This document shows, one piece after another, positions 52,551 to 60,124 of a DNA stretch of 64,000 nt. The notes below the pieces were generated by a model, which searched no databases, was not told the origin of the DNA, and was given only the letters and a program-made list of their open reading frames with translations. Source of the stretch: CAWDAQ01 sp963800325 (GTDB lineage Bacteria > Actinomycetota > Actinomycetes > Actinomycetales > Dermatophilaceae). The translations under genes were made by a program, and so were the position numbers. The DNA lies in NCBI GenBank assembly GCA_963800325.1, contig CAWDAQ010000004.1, positions 19,835-83,834 of the forward strand. Reading direction: 5' to 3'. Within the stretch, counting starts at the first letter, position 1. Each line of letters starts with the position of its first letter.

Positions 52551-53112
52551 CGCTCACCTCCTTCAACCGTGCGCGCAGGTGCAGCAGGCCGCGCCGGACG
52601 TGGCTCTTCACCGTGCCGACCGGCAGGTCGAGGTCCCGCGCGATCTGCTGGTGGGTCCGGTCCTCGAAGAAGGCCAGCCGCACGATCGTACGGCGGGGCT
52701 CGCGCAGCCCGCGGAGCTCCTCGCCGAGCAGCACCCGGGTGGTGACCTCCTCCGGGGTCGGGGCGGCCTGTGGCCGCTCACCGGGGGTGACCGCGGCGAC
52801 GGCCCGGACGGTGCGGGCGTCGCGCCCGCGCAGGGCGCGTCGGTCGGCGACCCGGTGCCGGGTGATGCCGAGCAGCCACGCCGGGAGCGCGGTGTCCGAG
52901 GGTCGCAGGTTCGCCCGGCCCTGCCAGGCCGAGACGAACACCTGCTGGGTGACCTCCTCGGCGTCGTGCCGGTCGCCGAGGGCCCGGAGGCACACGGTGT
53001 GGACCAGCCCGGCCCACCGCCGGTAGGCCTCGGCGAGCGCGTCGTGGTCCCCGTCGGCCACGGCGGCGGCCACCTCGGCCACCTGGGCCTCGGTCCAGTC
53101 CCGGCGCCTCAT
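52537..53112 (-). CDS. ECF sigma factor, SigK-like
   Basis: The 191-residue ECF sigma factor has region 2 (LAEAYRRWAGLVHTVCLRALGDRHDAEEVTQQVFVSAW, given here as its key parts: LVHTV and DAEEVTQQVF) and region 4 (LREPRRTIVRLAFFEDRTHQQIARDLDLPVG, with the helix-turn-helix THQQIARDLDLPVGTVKSHV). It directs RNA polymerase to a small regulon. The ATG at 53112 has a -10 TATGCT 6 bases upstream, a leaderless start. It overlaps its RskA-like anti-sigma gene, as SigK-RskA pairs do in mycobacteria. Confidence 0.92.
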   Translation of the reverse strand: MRRRDWTEAQVAEVAAAVADGDHDALAEAYRRWAGLVHTVCLRALGDRHDAEEVTQQVFVSAWQGRANLRPSDTALPAWLLGITRHRVADRRALRGRDARTVRAVAAVTPGERPQAAPTPEEVTTRVLLGEELRGLREPRRTIVRLAFFEDRTHQQIARDLDLPVGTVKSHVRRGLLHLRARLKEVSDEPR

Positions 53113-53161
53113 CGGCTCAGCATAGGTCGCAACCCGCCCGGGCCGGGGACGTCGGCGGCGG

Positions 53162-53950
53162 TCAGGTCCGGCCGGTCGGGGTGGCGGTGACGAGGACGTT
53201 GTCCTCGTACCGGTGACGGGCGGGATCGAAAGCACCCCCGCACGTGAGCACCCGGAGCCGGTGGGGGCCGTCCCGGTCGAAGACGGCGTCAAGGTCGAGG
53301 TCCTCCTTCCTCACCCGCAGGATGGCGGTGACCCGGTAGCGCACCCGGGTGTGGTCGGCCAGGACCACGACGAGCCGGTCGCCCTTCTCGAGGCCGGACA
53401 GCCGGGCGAGCGGGCCGACGCCCTGCTCACGGGCGTCGACGTGGCCGGCGATGACGGCGGCGCCCCGCTCGCTGCCGGGCGCCGGGCCGTAGCGGTACCA
53501 CCCGGCCCGGTCGACGTCGCGGGGGAGGGCCATGAGACCGGCGCGGTCGACGCCGGTCGGCCGCACCGGCATCTCGACCTCGGCCGCGGGGATGATCAGC
53601 GTCCGTGGGGGCGCCGGACCCGGGCCTCCGGCGGAGGCGGGGACCTCGCCCCCGCCGGAGGGGTGCGGTTGGCGCGCGGGGAGGGGACTCGGCCGGGGAG
53701 GGTCCGGTTGCGGGACCTCCCCCGACGGCGTGGCGTCGAGGGCGGCGCGGACCTCGGAGGGGGCGGCGGGGTCCGCGCCCTCCCCCGCGCGCCCGACGGC
53801 CGGCCACGCCCGGAGGGCGAGCACGACCGCGAGCACGAGGAGGAGGGCGGCCCCGGTGGTCGCCACCGTCCCCGCAGGTGAGTGGCGTGCCGACGCGCGG
53901 GCCGCCGGTCGGCGGATGTGGCGGGCCCTGCGCGCCGGCCGCCTGCTCAT
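53162..53950 (-). CDS. class F sortase
   Basis: The 262-residue membrane-anchored transpeptidase has one N-terminal helix (residues about 30-48), a Pro-rich spacer and a sortase domain with catalytic His170 (VIAGHVD), Cys237 (VLTCGG) and Arg247 (HRYEDN). The Thr-Cys-Gly-Gly pattern and short length are those of class F enzymes common in actinomycetes. It should attach a surface protein to the wall or act as a housekeeping enzyme. The start overlaps the DUF4397 gene stop (ATGA). The neighbouring DUF4397 protein has no LPxTG motif, so the substrate is not obvious. Confidence 0.91.
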   Translation of the reverse strand: MSRRPARRARHIRRPAARASARHSPAGTVATTGAALLLVLAVVLALRAWPAVGRAGEGADPAAPSEVRAALDATPSGEVPQPDPPRPSPLPARQPHPSGGGEVPASAGGPGPAPPRTLIIPAAEVEMPVRPTGVDRAGLMALPRDVDRAGWYRYGPAPGSERGAAVIAGHVDAREQGVGPLARLSGLEKGDRLVVVLADHTRVRYRVTAILRVRKEDLDLDAVFDRDGPHRLRVLTCGGAFDPARHRYEDNVLVTATPTGRT

Positions 53951-54807
53951 CGGCGCGCGGCTGACCGGTTCATCCGGCGGCCGAGCACCAGCAGGCCGCC
54001 GGCGGCGAGCAGCGCGGCGGCAGCGCCGTACGCGCCCGTGCCGAGTCCGCCGCCGGCGGCCTGTCCCCCGGCCCCGCCGGGGACACCACCCGGCGCGGAC
54101 GCCATCCCGGAGATCGTCTGCACCGCGAGCTTGAGGTTCTCGTCGGCGGCGCTGCCCCAGGCGTAGACGATCGTGTTCGCGCCCTCGGCGAGGGTGAGGT
54201 CGGCGGGGCCGATCGCGACCGTGTCGGTGCCGGCGAGGACGACGTCGGCGGTCACCGGGCCCGCGTCGACGACGGCGCTGTCCTCGTCCGGGTTGGTCAG
54301 GCCGGTGAAGACCGGGCTCCCGCCGGCGCGGACGTCGACCGCGGGCGCGGCCGCGTCGTGCCGGACGGTGAGCCGGGCCATGCCCGCGTCGACGGCGGAG
54401 GTGTCGTTGACGTACGGGGTGAGCGCCGGGTCACCGCCCTCGGTGAGGTGGGCGACGACGGTGACGTTCGCCCCGGCGGGGACGGTGACCCCGTTGGCCT
54501 CGACGACCGGGTCCGCGTCCGCGCCGGCGCCGGCGGCGACGACGGAGAGGTCGTAGTCACCGGCGGGCAGGGACATCGGGTCGGTGAGCGTCCCGGGGGT
54601 GAAGTCGCTCAGCAGCTCCTGGCCGTTGGCGTAGACGTCCACGGTGGCGCCCGGCACGCCGTGGAGGACCGAGACGGTGGCCTCGCCGTCGGCCGCGGCC
54701 GCGGGGGCGGCCCCGGCGAGGGCGAGCCCGGTCAGGGTGGCGGCGGCCCCGGCCGCCAGGGGGAGGGTGAAGCGGCGTCTGGGGAACGAGCTCGGCAGAG
54801 TGGACAT
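53947..54807 (-). CDS. DUF4397 surface protein with membrane tail
   Basis: This is a 286-residue exported protein with a twin-Arg-like signal (FPRRRFTLPLAAGAAATLTGLALAG, cut near AAPAAAA). Two DUF4397-type beta domains follow (VSVLHGVPGATVDVYANGQ; LTVRHDAAAPAVDVRAGG), then a Gly/Ala-rich linker and a C-terminal helix with basic end (AALLAAGGLLVLGRRMNRSAARR). The tail is like a sortase sorting tail but no LPxTG is visible. The ATG at 54807 begins the signal peptide. It precedes the sortase gene with ATGA overlap, so both are one unit. DUF4397 function is unknown, presumably adhesion or envelope structure. Confidence 0.88.
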   Translation of the reverse strand: MSTLPSSFPRRRFTLPLAAGAAATLTGLALAGAAPAAAADGEATVSVLHGVPGATVDVYANGQELLSDFTPGTLTDPMSLPAGDYDLSVVAAGAGADADPVVEANGVTVPAGANVTVVAHLTEGGDPALTPYVNDTSAVDAGMARLTVRHDAAAPAVDVRAGGSPVFTGLTNPDEDSAVVDAGPVTADVVLAGTDTVAIGPADLTLAEGANTIVYAWGSAADENLKLAVQTISGMASAPGGVPGGAGGQAAGGGLGTGAYGAAAALLAAGGLLVLGRRMNRSAARR

Positions 54808-54905
54808 GGTGTGCTCCCGCTGGTCGTGTGCTGGACGGTCCGGCTGGATCCGTTGCCTTCTTTTCCGCCCCACCCCCCGATCCGGATGCACCCACCTCCC
54901 GTAAT

Positions 54906-54984
54906 CCGCACTTCGTGCCCGTTCTGCCGCTCCGAAATCGGGCAAATCCGACCCACGCCGCGGCAGAACGGGCACGAAGTGCGG
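54906..54984. repeat. 25-bp perfect inverted repeat, REP-like element
   Basis: The arms at 54906-54930 and 54960-54984 are perfect 25-bp complements, beginning CCGCACTTCGTGCCCGTTCT, with a 29-base loop. It sits between the VOC gene stop and the DUF4397 promoter. It is too long and too evenly paired for an ordinary terminator here, so it may be a mobile palindromic repeat that also stops transcription. Confidence 0.85.
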
Positions 54985-55010
54985 GGTTGGTGGGCAGGTC
55001 GCGGGGAGGG

Positions 55011-55403
55011 TCAGGTGGTGGCGGCGCGCTCGGCGTCGCTGCGCAGGACGCAGAACTCGTTGCCCTCGGGATCGCCGAGGACGACCCAGCCGGTGCCGTC
55101 GGGGTTGCGCCGGTCGGCCACGACGGTCGCGCCGAGACCGCGCAGCCGGTCGACCTCCTCGTCCCGGCTGCGGTCCGCGGGGACCAGGCACGGGTGGACC
55201 CGGTTCTTGACGACCTTCCCCTCGGGGACGCGGAGGAAGAGCACCCACGTGCCGTCGGACCCGAGCAGCCCGCACTCGTCGTCCTCGGCCCGGGGCGGGG
55301 TGTCCGGGTCGGGCACGAAGTCGGCGAGGACCGCGTCCCACCACGTCGTCTGGGCGTACGGGTCGTGGGCGTCGAAGCAGATGTTGCACAGGTGGGAGCT
55401 CAT
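55011..55403 (-). CDS. VOC-family (glyoxalase-like) protein
   Basis: The 130-residue protein has the betaalphabetabetabeta VOC pattern: HLCNICFDAHDPYAQTTWWDAVL, ECGLLGSDGTWVLFLRVPEG, HPCLVPADRSRDEEVDRL and VVLGDPEGNEFCVLRS with the conserved final Glu. This DUF1801/glyoxalase-like subgroup is frequent in actinomycetes; the substrate is unknown. The ATG at 55403 is used; the frame is open for another 170 codons but overlaps the next gene. Confidence 0.85.
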   Translation of the reverse strand: MSSHLCNICFDAHDPYAQTTWWDAVLADFVPDPDTPPRAEDDECGLLGSDGTWVLFLRVPEGKVVKNRVHPCLVPADRSRDEEVDRLRGLGATVVADRRNPDGTGWVVLGDPEGNEFCVLRSDAERAATT

Positions 55404-55463
55404 GGGCCATCCAACCACCGGCGCCGCGCCCCCGTCGGCGCCGCCGCAGCCTACATTGAGGGC

Positions 55464-55742
55464 ATGTGCCGCAACATCCGCCAGCTCCACAACTTCGAGC
55501 CCCCCGCGAGCGAGGACGAGGTGCGCGCGGCCGCCCTGCAGTACGTCCGCAAGGTCAGCGGGAGCACCCGCCCGTCGAAGGCGAACGCGGCGGCGTTCGC
55601 CGCGGCCGTCGACGAGGTCGCCGCCGCGACCCGCCGGCTGCTCGAGGAGCTCGTGACCTCGGCGCCGCCGAAGGACCGCGACGTCGAGGCGGCCCGGGCG
55701 CGGGCCCGGGCGCAGGTCCGGTACGGCACCCGCGCCGGGTGA
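55464..55742 (+). CDS. DUF2277 protein
   Basis: The 92-residue protein starts MCRNIRQLHNFEPPASEDEVRAAALQYVRKVSG, the well-conserved DUF2277 opening (key residues Met-Cys-Arg-Asn-Ile). The family is small, soluble, widespread and of unknown function. A -10 TACATT (55452-55457) lies 6 bases before the ATG, so the mRNA is probably leaderless. It is divergent from the VOC gene. GC content and codon use are those of its neighbours. Confidence 0.92.
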   Translation: MCRNIRQLHNFEPPASEDEVRAAALQYVRKVSGSTRPSKANAAAFAAAVDEVAAATRRLLEELVTSAPPKDRDVEAARARARAQVRYGTRAG

Positions 55743-55762
55743 CACGGGTGTGACCCGTCCCA

Positions 55763-55929
55763 TGTGGACAACGGCGTGCGAGAAAGTTGTCGTCCACACG
55801 ACGGGAGCGACGTCGGCGCAGGTCAGGTCCCGTTCGGTGGGTGAACCGCAGGTGAATCCACAGGGTTGTCCCAGCCCTGTGCACAACCCGTCCCGGCGCG
55901 CCCCACACCTTGTCCACACGTTGTTCACA
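55763..55929. promoter_or_regulatory. DnaA-box-like cluster upstream of dnaB
   Basis: The 398-base gap before dnaB contains TGTGGACAA (55763-55771) and TTGTCCACA (55910-55918), exact matches in both orientations to the actinomycete DnaA box TTGTCCACA. One-mismatch sites TGTGCACAA (55878-55886) and TTGTTCACA (55921-55929) also occur, with further CCACA motifs around 55795 and 55857. This suggests DnaA-linked control or titration near dnaB. No AT-rich unwinding element is evident, so it is unlikely to be oriC. Confidence 0.6.
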
Positions 55930-56140
55930 CCGACCGTTTGGCGGGGGCCTGCGACGGCTCTACGGTGAGTCGTCGCGGCGGTTCCGGCCGCGCCGGACGA
56001 GGCCGGAGACGTAGCCGGAAGGCCGGCTCGAGCGGTGGTTCGGACGCGGACGCCGTGCCTGTCGGCTGTGACGGCTGTGCTGTCAGAGACTGCTGGTACG
56101 ACTGTGACGACGAGACCGACGAGGGCGAAGGAGGGGGCGC

Positions 56141-57502
56141 GTGTCGATCGCGGAGCTCGACGTCGGGGACCTCGGCGGCGGTGCCCGGGGCCCGGGGGAC
56201 GACCGGCTCCCCCCGCAGGACATCGGCGCGGAGCAGTCGGTCCTCGGGGGGATGCTGCTGTCCAAGGACGCCATCGCCGACGTCGGGGAGAGCGTCCGCG
56301 GCCACGACTTCTACCGGCCCGCGCACGAGCTGATCTACGACGCGGTCATCGACCTCTACTCCCGCGGCGAGCCCGCGGACGCGGTCACCGTCTCGGACGA
56401 GCTGAGCAAGCGCGGGAACCTCCAGCGGGTCGGTGGCCAGGCCTACCTGCACCAGCTCATCCAGTCCGTCCCGACCGCGGCGAACGCCGGCTACTACGCG
56501 GCGATCGTCGCCGAGCGGGCGGTGCTGCGCCGTCTCGTCGAGGCCGGCACCAAGATCGTCCAGATGGGCTACGCCCAGGGTGGCGGTGACGTCGAGGAGA
56601 TCGTCAACGCCGCCCAGGCCGAGGTCTACGGCGTTGCCGACAAGCGTGGCGGCGAGGACTACGTGCCGCTGGCCGACACCCTCGAGGAGACCCTGACCGA
56701 GATCGAGGTCGCCTCGGGGCGGACCGACGAGCTCGTCGGGGTGCCGTCCGGGTTCGCCGACCTCGACGAGCTCACCCACGGCTTCCACCCCGGCCAGATG
56801 GTCGTCGTCGCGGCGCGGCCCGCGGTCGGGAAGTCGACGTTCGGGATGGATGTCGCCCGGGCCGCGGCGATCAAGCACAAGATGGCGACGGCGATCTTCT
56901 CGCTCGAGATGAGCCGCACGGAGATCACGATGCGCGTGCTCGCCGCGGAGGCGAACATCCAGCTGCAGGACCTGCGCAAGGGACGGCTGCGCGACGAGGA
57001 CTGGCAGAAGCTCGCCCGCATCATGGGCAAGATCTCCGAGTCGCCGCTGTTCATCGACGACTCGCCGAACATGTCCCTCATGGAGATCCGGGCCAAGGCC
57101 CGGCGGCTGAAGCAGCAGCACAACCTCAAGATCGTCATCATCGACTACCTGCAGCTGATGAGCTCGGGGAAGAAGGTCGAGTCCCGCCAGCAGGAGGTCT
57201 CGGAGTTCTCCCGGGCCCTGAAGCTGCTCGCGAAGGAGCTCGAGGTGCCGGTCATCGCGATCTCGCAGCTCAACCGCGGACCGGAGCAGCGCACGGACAA
57301 GCGGCCCGCGATGTCGGACCTGCGCGAGTCCGGCTCGATCGAGCAGGACGCGGACATCGTCATCCTGCTCCACAAGGACCGCGAGCGGGAGGGCGAGGCG
57401 GACGTCATCGTCGCCAAGCACCGCAACGGCCCGACGCGGGACATCGTCCTCGCCTTCCAGGGCCACTACGCCCGGTTCGCGGCGATGGCCCGCGACTTCT
57501 GA
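56141..57502 (+). CDS. dnaB: replicative DNA helicase
   Basis: The 453-residue hexameric helicase has an N-terminal DnaG-binding domain (PPQDIGAEQSVLGGMLLSKDAIADV) and a RecA-like domain with Walker A (RPAVGKSTF, Lys231), Walker B region IVIIDYLQLM and the arginine-finger segment. It unwinds the fork. There is no intein, which is common at this site in other actinomycetes. The GTG at 56141 follows AAGGAGGGG. It is the last core gene before the CRISPR island. Confidence 0.97.
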   Translation: MSIAELDVGDLGGGARGPGDDRLPPQDIGAEQSVLGGMLLSKDAIADVGESVRGHDFYRPAHELIYDAVIDLYSRGEPADAVTVSDELSKRGNLQRVGGQAYLHQLIQSVPTAANAGYYAAIVAERAVLRRLVEAGTKIVQMGYAQGGGDVEEIVNAAQAEVYGVADKRGGEDYVPLADTLEETLTEIEVASGRTDELVGVPSGFADLDELTHGFHPGQMVVVAARPAVGKSTFGMDVARAAAIKHKMATAIFSLEMSRTEITMRVLAAEANIQLQDLRKGRLRDEDWQKLARIMGKISESPLFIDDSPNMSLMEIRAKARRLKQQHNLKIVIIDYLQLMSSGKKVESRQQEVSEFSRALKLLAKELEVPVIAISQLNRGPEQRTDKRPAMSDLRESGSIEQDADIVILLHKDREREGEADVIVAKHRNGPTRDIVLAFQGHYARFAAMARDF

Positions 57503-57532
57503 GCCGCGTGCCGACACGCGACGAAATTGCTC

Positions 57533-57544
57533 TGGAGCGCTCCA
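57533..57544. promoter_or_regulatory. LacI-type palindrome TGGAGCGCTCCA
   Basis: A perfect 12-bp palindrome with a central CG, the form typical of LacI-family operators, is followed by AT-rich sequence (aatatgc) that could be a -10. It stands 49 bases before the first gene of the CRISPR island, with no sugar gene nearby. Confidence 0.4.
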
Positions 57545-57592
57545 ATATGCGCAACGCGCGAATTCCGGATGCGCGGCGCCACATGGGCTCGT

Positions 57593-57870
57593 ATGGCAGA
57601 TCCCACGCTCGTGGTCCGCGGGGTCACCCCGCGCCGCCCCCCGCTGGTCCCGGCGTGCACGACCTGCCCGGAGTGCCGCGGCACTGGCGTCGTCGACTAC
57701 CCGGTCTGCCCCCACTGCCTGACCCGTGTCACCGCGGTCACCGTGCCCGCGGCCGACGACGCCGAGCAGGCCGTCGCCGCGCCGTGCGGGGACCGCCTCT
57801 CCCGCGCCGACGGCCACGAGGTCGCGGCCCGGCTCGCCCCGCACACCCGGACACCCGGATCGCCCGGTGA
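57593..57870 (+). pseudogene. small zinc-ribbon protein, probably frameshifted
   Basis: From the ATG at 57593 the frame gives MADPTLVVRGVTPRRPP and a Cys-rich stretch CTTCPECRGTGVVDYPVCPHC, a DnaJ-like zinc ribbon with four CxxC-type cysteines. In that frame no stop occurs and it runs on through the CRISPR repeats. Third-base GC drops after about 57838 while the +1 frame becomes typical and stops at TGA 57868-57870 overlapping a GTG, as coupled genes do here. I therefore infer a single-base indel near 57840. Function unknown. Confidence 0.55.
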
Positions 57871-58091
57871 GCGGCCGCGTCACGTAGCGCCGCGCCACCG
57901 CCCCGTTCCCCTACGAGAGCGCCTACCGGGTCGTCCGCGAAGGGATCGTCGTCGGCGTCATCGCCCGCCAGACCCGCCGCCCGGTCGAACCGCGCGGCCC
58001 CGCCGACCGGCCCGCCCCCGGCCGACCAAGGCCCGGCCCCGACCCCACCGCGTGGGCTCACTGCACCAAGGCCGCCCGTCGCAAGACCTAG
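57867..58091 (+). pseudogene. short gene with internal stop
   Basis: A GTG at 57867 overlaps the previous stop. After six codons a TAG (57885-57887) interrupts. The frame then continues with normal third-base GC: RRATAPFPYESAYRVVREGI, VVGVIARQTRRPVEPRG and DPTAWAHCTKAARRKT to a TAG at 58089-58091, immediately before the first CRISPR repeat. It looks like a gene of about 74 codons killed by one stop. I do not recognise the family. Confidence 0.45.
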
Positions 58092-58094
58092 ACG

Positions 58095-58384
58095 GAACCA
58101 CCCCCACGCGCGTGGGGAGCGCACCGACGACGGCCACACCGCCCCAGAGGAGTTCGAACCACCCCCACGCGCGTGGGGAGCACCTCACCGCGGTCGAGTG
58201 GCGCGGCTGCGCGGCGAACCACCCCCACGCGCGTGGGGAGCACCCGGCGATGCGCCACGACGACCTGCGCGGGCGAACCACCCCCACGCGCGTGGGGAGC
58301 ACCGGACGCGCTCGCGGCGCGAACCACCGCGCGTGGGAGATGCCGCGTCGAACCGCGAACCACCCCCACGCGCGTGGGGAGCAC
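58095..58384 (-). CRISPR. type I-E CRISPR array 1 (5 full repeats plus 1 remnant)
   Basis: The 28-base repeats begin at 58095, 58156, 58216, 58275 and 58357. In transcription sense (minus) each starts GTGCTCCCCACGCGCGTGGG and ends GGTGGTTC, the type I-E form with a CCCCACG/CGTGGGG stem. Spacers are about 31-33 bases. A truncated copy (58321-58343) sits between the last two. The first-listed repeat has a changed end (GCGC), as expected at the leader-distal side. The leader is at higher coordinates. Confidence 0.95.
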
Positions 58385-58515
58385 CCTTCGTGACCTGCGC
58401 TGATGCGGCGAGGTTACCAGTTCGAGACCCGGCCGCCCGTGCGGATCGGCAGGCGGTGTCCGGGGCCGGCGTCCGAATCCTCGTTTGGACGGTCCGGCCC
58501 CGGGCCGGGGGCCCC
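58385..58515 (-). promoter_or_regulatory. CRISPR leader 1
   Basis: The sequence next to array 1 begins cttcgtgacctgcgctgatg, then gcggcgaggttaccagttcg, and recurs with few changes beside arrays 2 and 3. About 50 bases are nearly identical in all three. A farther block ttggacggtccgg is shared by leaders 1 and 2. It should hold the array promoter and the integration signals. The rest of the gap to 58580 has no gene. Confidence 0.8.
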
Positions 58516-58580
58516 GGGATGCGGATGTCACCTCCCGCGGTGAGCGCTGTTGTCCCCACTCGGTGTACGTCGACACGGTC

Positions 58581-59520
58581 GAACCACCCCACCCGCGTAG
58601 GGAGCACTACTTGGCCTGCGCGTAGGGCGCGCCGATCTGCGATCACCCCCACGCGCGTGGGGAGCACAGTGACACCGAGAAGACCGCGTGGGACCAGCGC
58701 GAACCACCCCCACGCGCGTGGGGAGCACGTGCCCTTCCGGTCGTGGCCGCAGTTCCTAGACGAATCACCCCCACGCACGTGGGGAGCACGACTCCTATGC
58801 GAGCCTCACCGTGGACGTGGCCCGACCACCCCCCACGCACCTGGGGAGCACATCACGTGCGCGCTCAGGGCACCCGCGGCGATCGAAGCACCCCCACTCG
58901 CGTGGGGAGCCGACGAACAACCACCTCGACCACGTGCACGTGCTGGAACCACCCCCACTCGCGTGGGGAGCACCTGATCAAGGCCACCGCCGCGGACCAC
59001 CTCGGGGAACCACCCCACGTGCGTGGGGAGCACAGGCTCCACGCCTTCTGGTCCCCGGCCATGCACGAACCACCCCCACGTGCGTGGGGAGCACGACTCG
59101 CGCAAGGCGTCGTCCCAGACCATGACCGAACCACCCCCACGTGCGTGGGGAGCACGACGCGGTCACGGTGCGCATCACGGGCCTGAACGAACCACCCCCA
59201 CGTGCGTGGGGAGCACGACAGGATGAAGTCGCCGCCGCTGGGTCCGTCCGAACCACCCCCACGTGCGTGGGGAACACAAGTACCACGACACCCCTCGCCT
59301 CGTCGTGCCCGAACCACCCCCGCGTGCGTGGGGAGCACATGGACTTCTTCGCTCGCCTGTTCAACACGTCGGAACCACCCCCACGTGCGTGGGGAGCACT
59401 CGATGGTGCGGCGCACAGCACGGGGTCTGTCGAACCACCCCCACGTGCGTGGGGAGCACCCCGCCTCCACCTACGTCGTCTCCACCTACGGCGAACCACC
59501 CCCACGTGCGTGGGGAGCAC
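58581..59520 (-). CRISPR. type I-E CRISPR array 2 (16 repeats, 15 spacers)
   Basis: Repeats start at 58581, 58641, 58701, 58762, 58824, 58885, 58946, 59007, 59067, 59128, 59189, 59250, 59311, 59372, 59432 and 59493. Period is 60-62 bases. The left repeats are varied (ACCCGCGTAG, ACGCACCTGG, ACTCGCGTGG at the stem); the nine nearest the leader nearly all carry ACGTGCGTGG instead of ACGCGCGTGG. This places the leader and the newest spacers at the right. Confidence 0.97.
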
Positions 59521-59640
59521 ACTTCCTGACCTGCGGTGATGCGGCGAGGTTACCAGTTCGAGATCCGGTTGGTCGGGTGGACCGGCGGGGGGCTCCGGGG
59601 CGTGCGTCGGGGTGCCCGGTTGGACGGTCCGGGCGGTCGG
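59521..59640 (-). promoter_or_regulatory. CRISPR leader 2
   Basis: It starts cttcctgacctgcggtgatg, followed by the shared gcggcgaggttaccagttcg. It differs from leaders 1 and 3 after about base 48 except for the block ttggacggtccgg near 59617. The stretch from here to 59751 is GC-rich, with no gene that I can support. Confidence 0.78.
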
Positions 59641-59751
59641 GGTGCCAGGTGGGGGTGCCTCCTGCCGGGGTCGTTCTCGTGACGATGCGCGGGGGTGGGC
59701 GCCCCGGGTCACTGGCCGCGGGGTCCACTGGCGGCGGGGTGGGGGGGTCGG

Positions 59752-60100
59752 TCACCGGGTGTGCCCGAGGCGGGCGCGGGTGGTGGCCCAGTCGATCCCG
59801 GTCGTCCCGGTCCCGGCGGGGGCGGGCAGCACGCCGTTGGCGACGGCGGCGAGGGAGAGCAGCGCCTCCTTCGGCACGGTCCCGGCGAGGGCTTCGGTGG
59901 GGCTGATCCCGGCGGCGGCGTACCGCCAGCCGTAGCGGACTCCGGCGTTCTCGTACCGCGCGGCCTGGGCGGTGCACCTGGGGCGCCCGCCGGGCAGCCC
60001 GGCGCGGACGTGGATCAGGAGCCAGCCCAGGCACGTGTCCGCGTCGATCGAGGTCTCCGGGCAGAGCCGGGGCCTGCCCGACGATCGCGGCGCGGAACAT
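59752..60100 (-). pseudogene. unknown protein, frameshifted
   Basis: An ATG at 60100 (MFRAAIVGQAPALPG) has typical third-base GC for about 15 codons. After this a second frame takes over and runs to the stop at 59752: ETSIDADTCLGWLLIHVRAG, QAARYENAGVRYGWRYAAAG, ISPTEALAGTVPKEALLSLA. The joined protein would be about 115 residues. The tryptophan/Ala/Gly pattern (WRYAAAGISPTEA) resembles short helical regions of actinomycete regulators, but I cannot name the family. It lies between CRISPR array 3 and leader 2. Confidence 0.45.
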
Positions 60101-60124
60101 CCGTATAAGCGGGCGAGGGCGCCC

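Noticed and set aside
55743..56140. Possible second replication origin
   Set aside because: DnaA boxes are present but few, and there is no AT-rich unwinding region or dnaA/dnaN gene; a regulatory role is simpler.
57503..57592. tRNA or small RNA gene after dnaB
   Set aside because: No cloverleaf or acceptor pairing could be built; only a LacI-type palindrome stands out.
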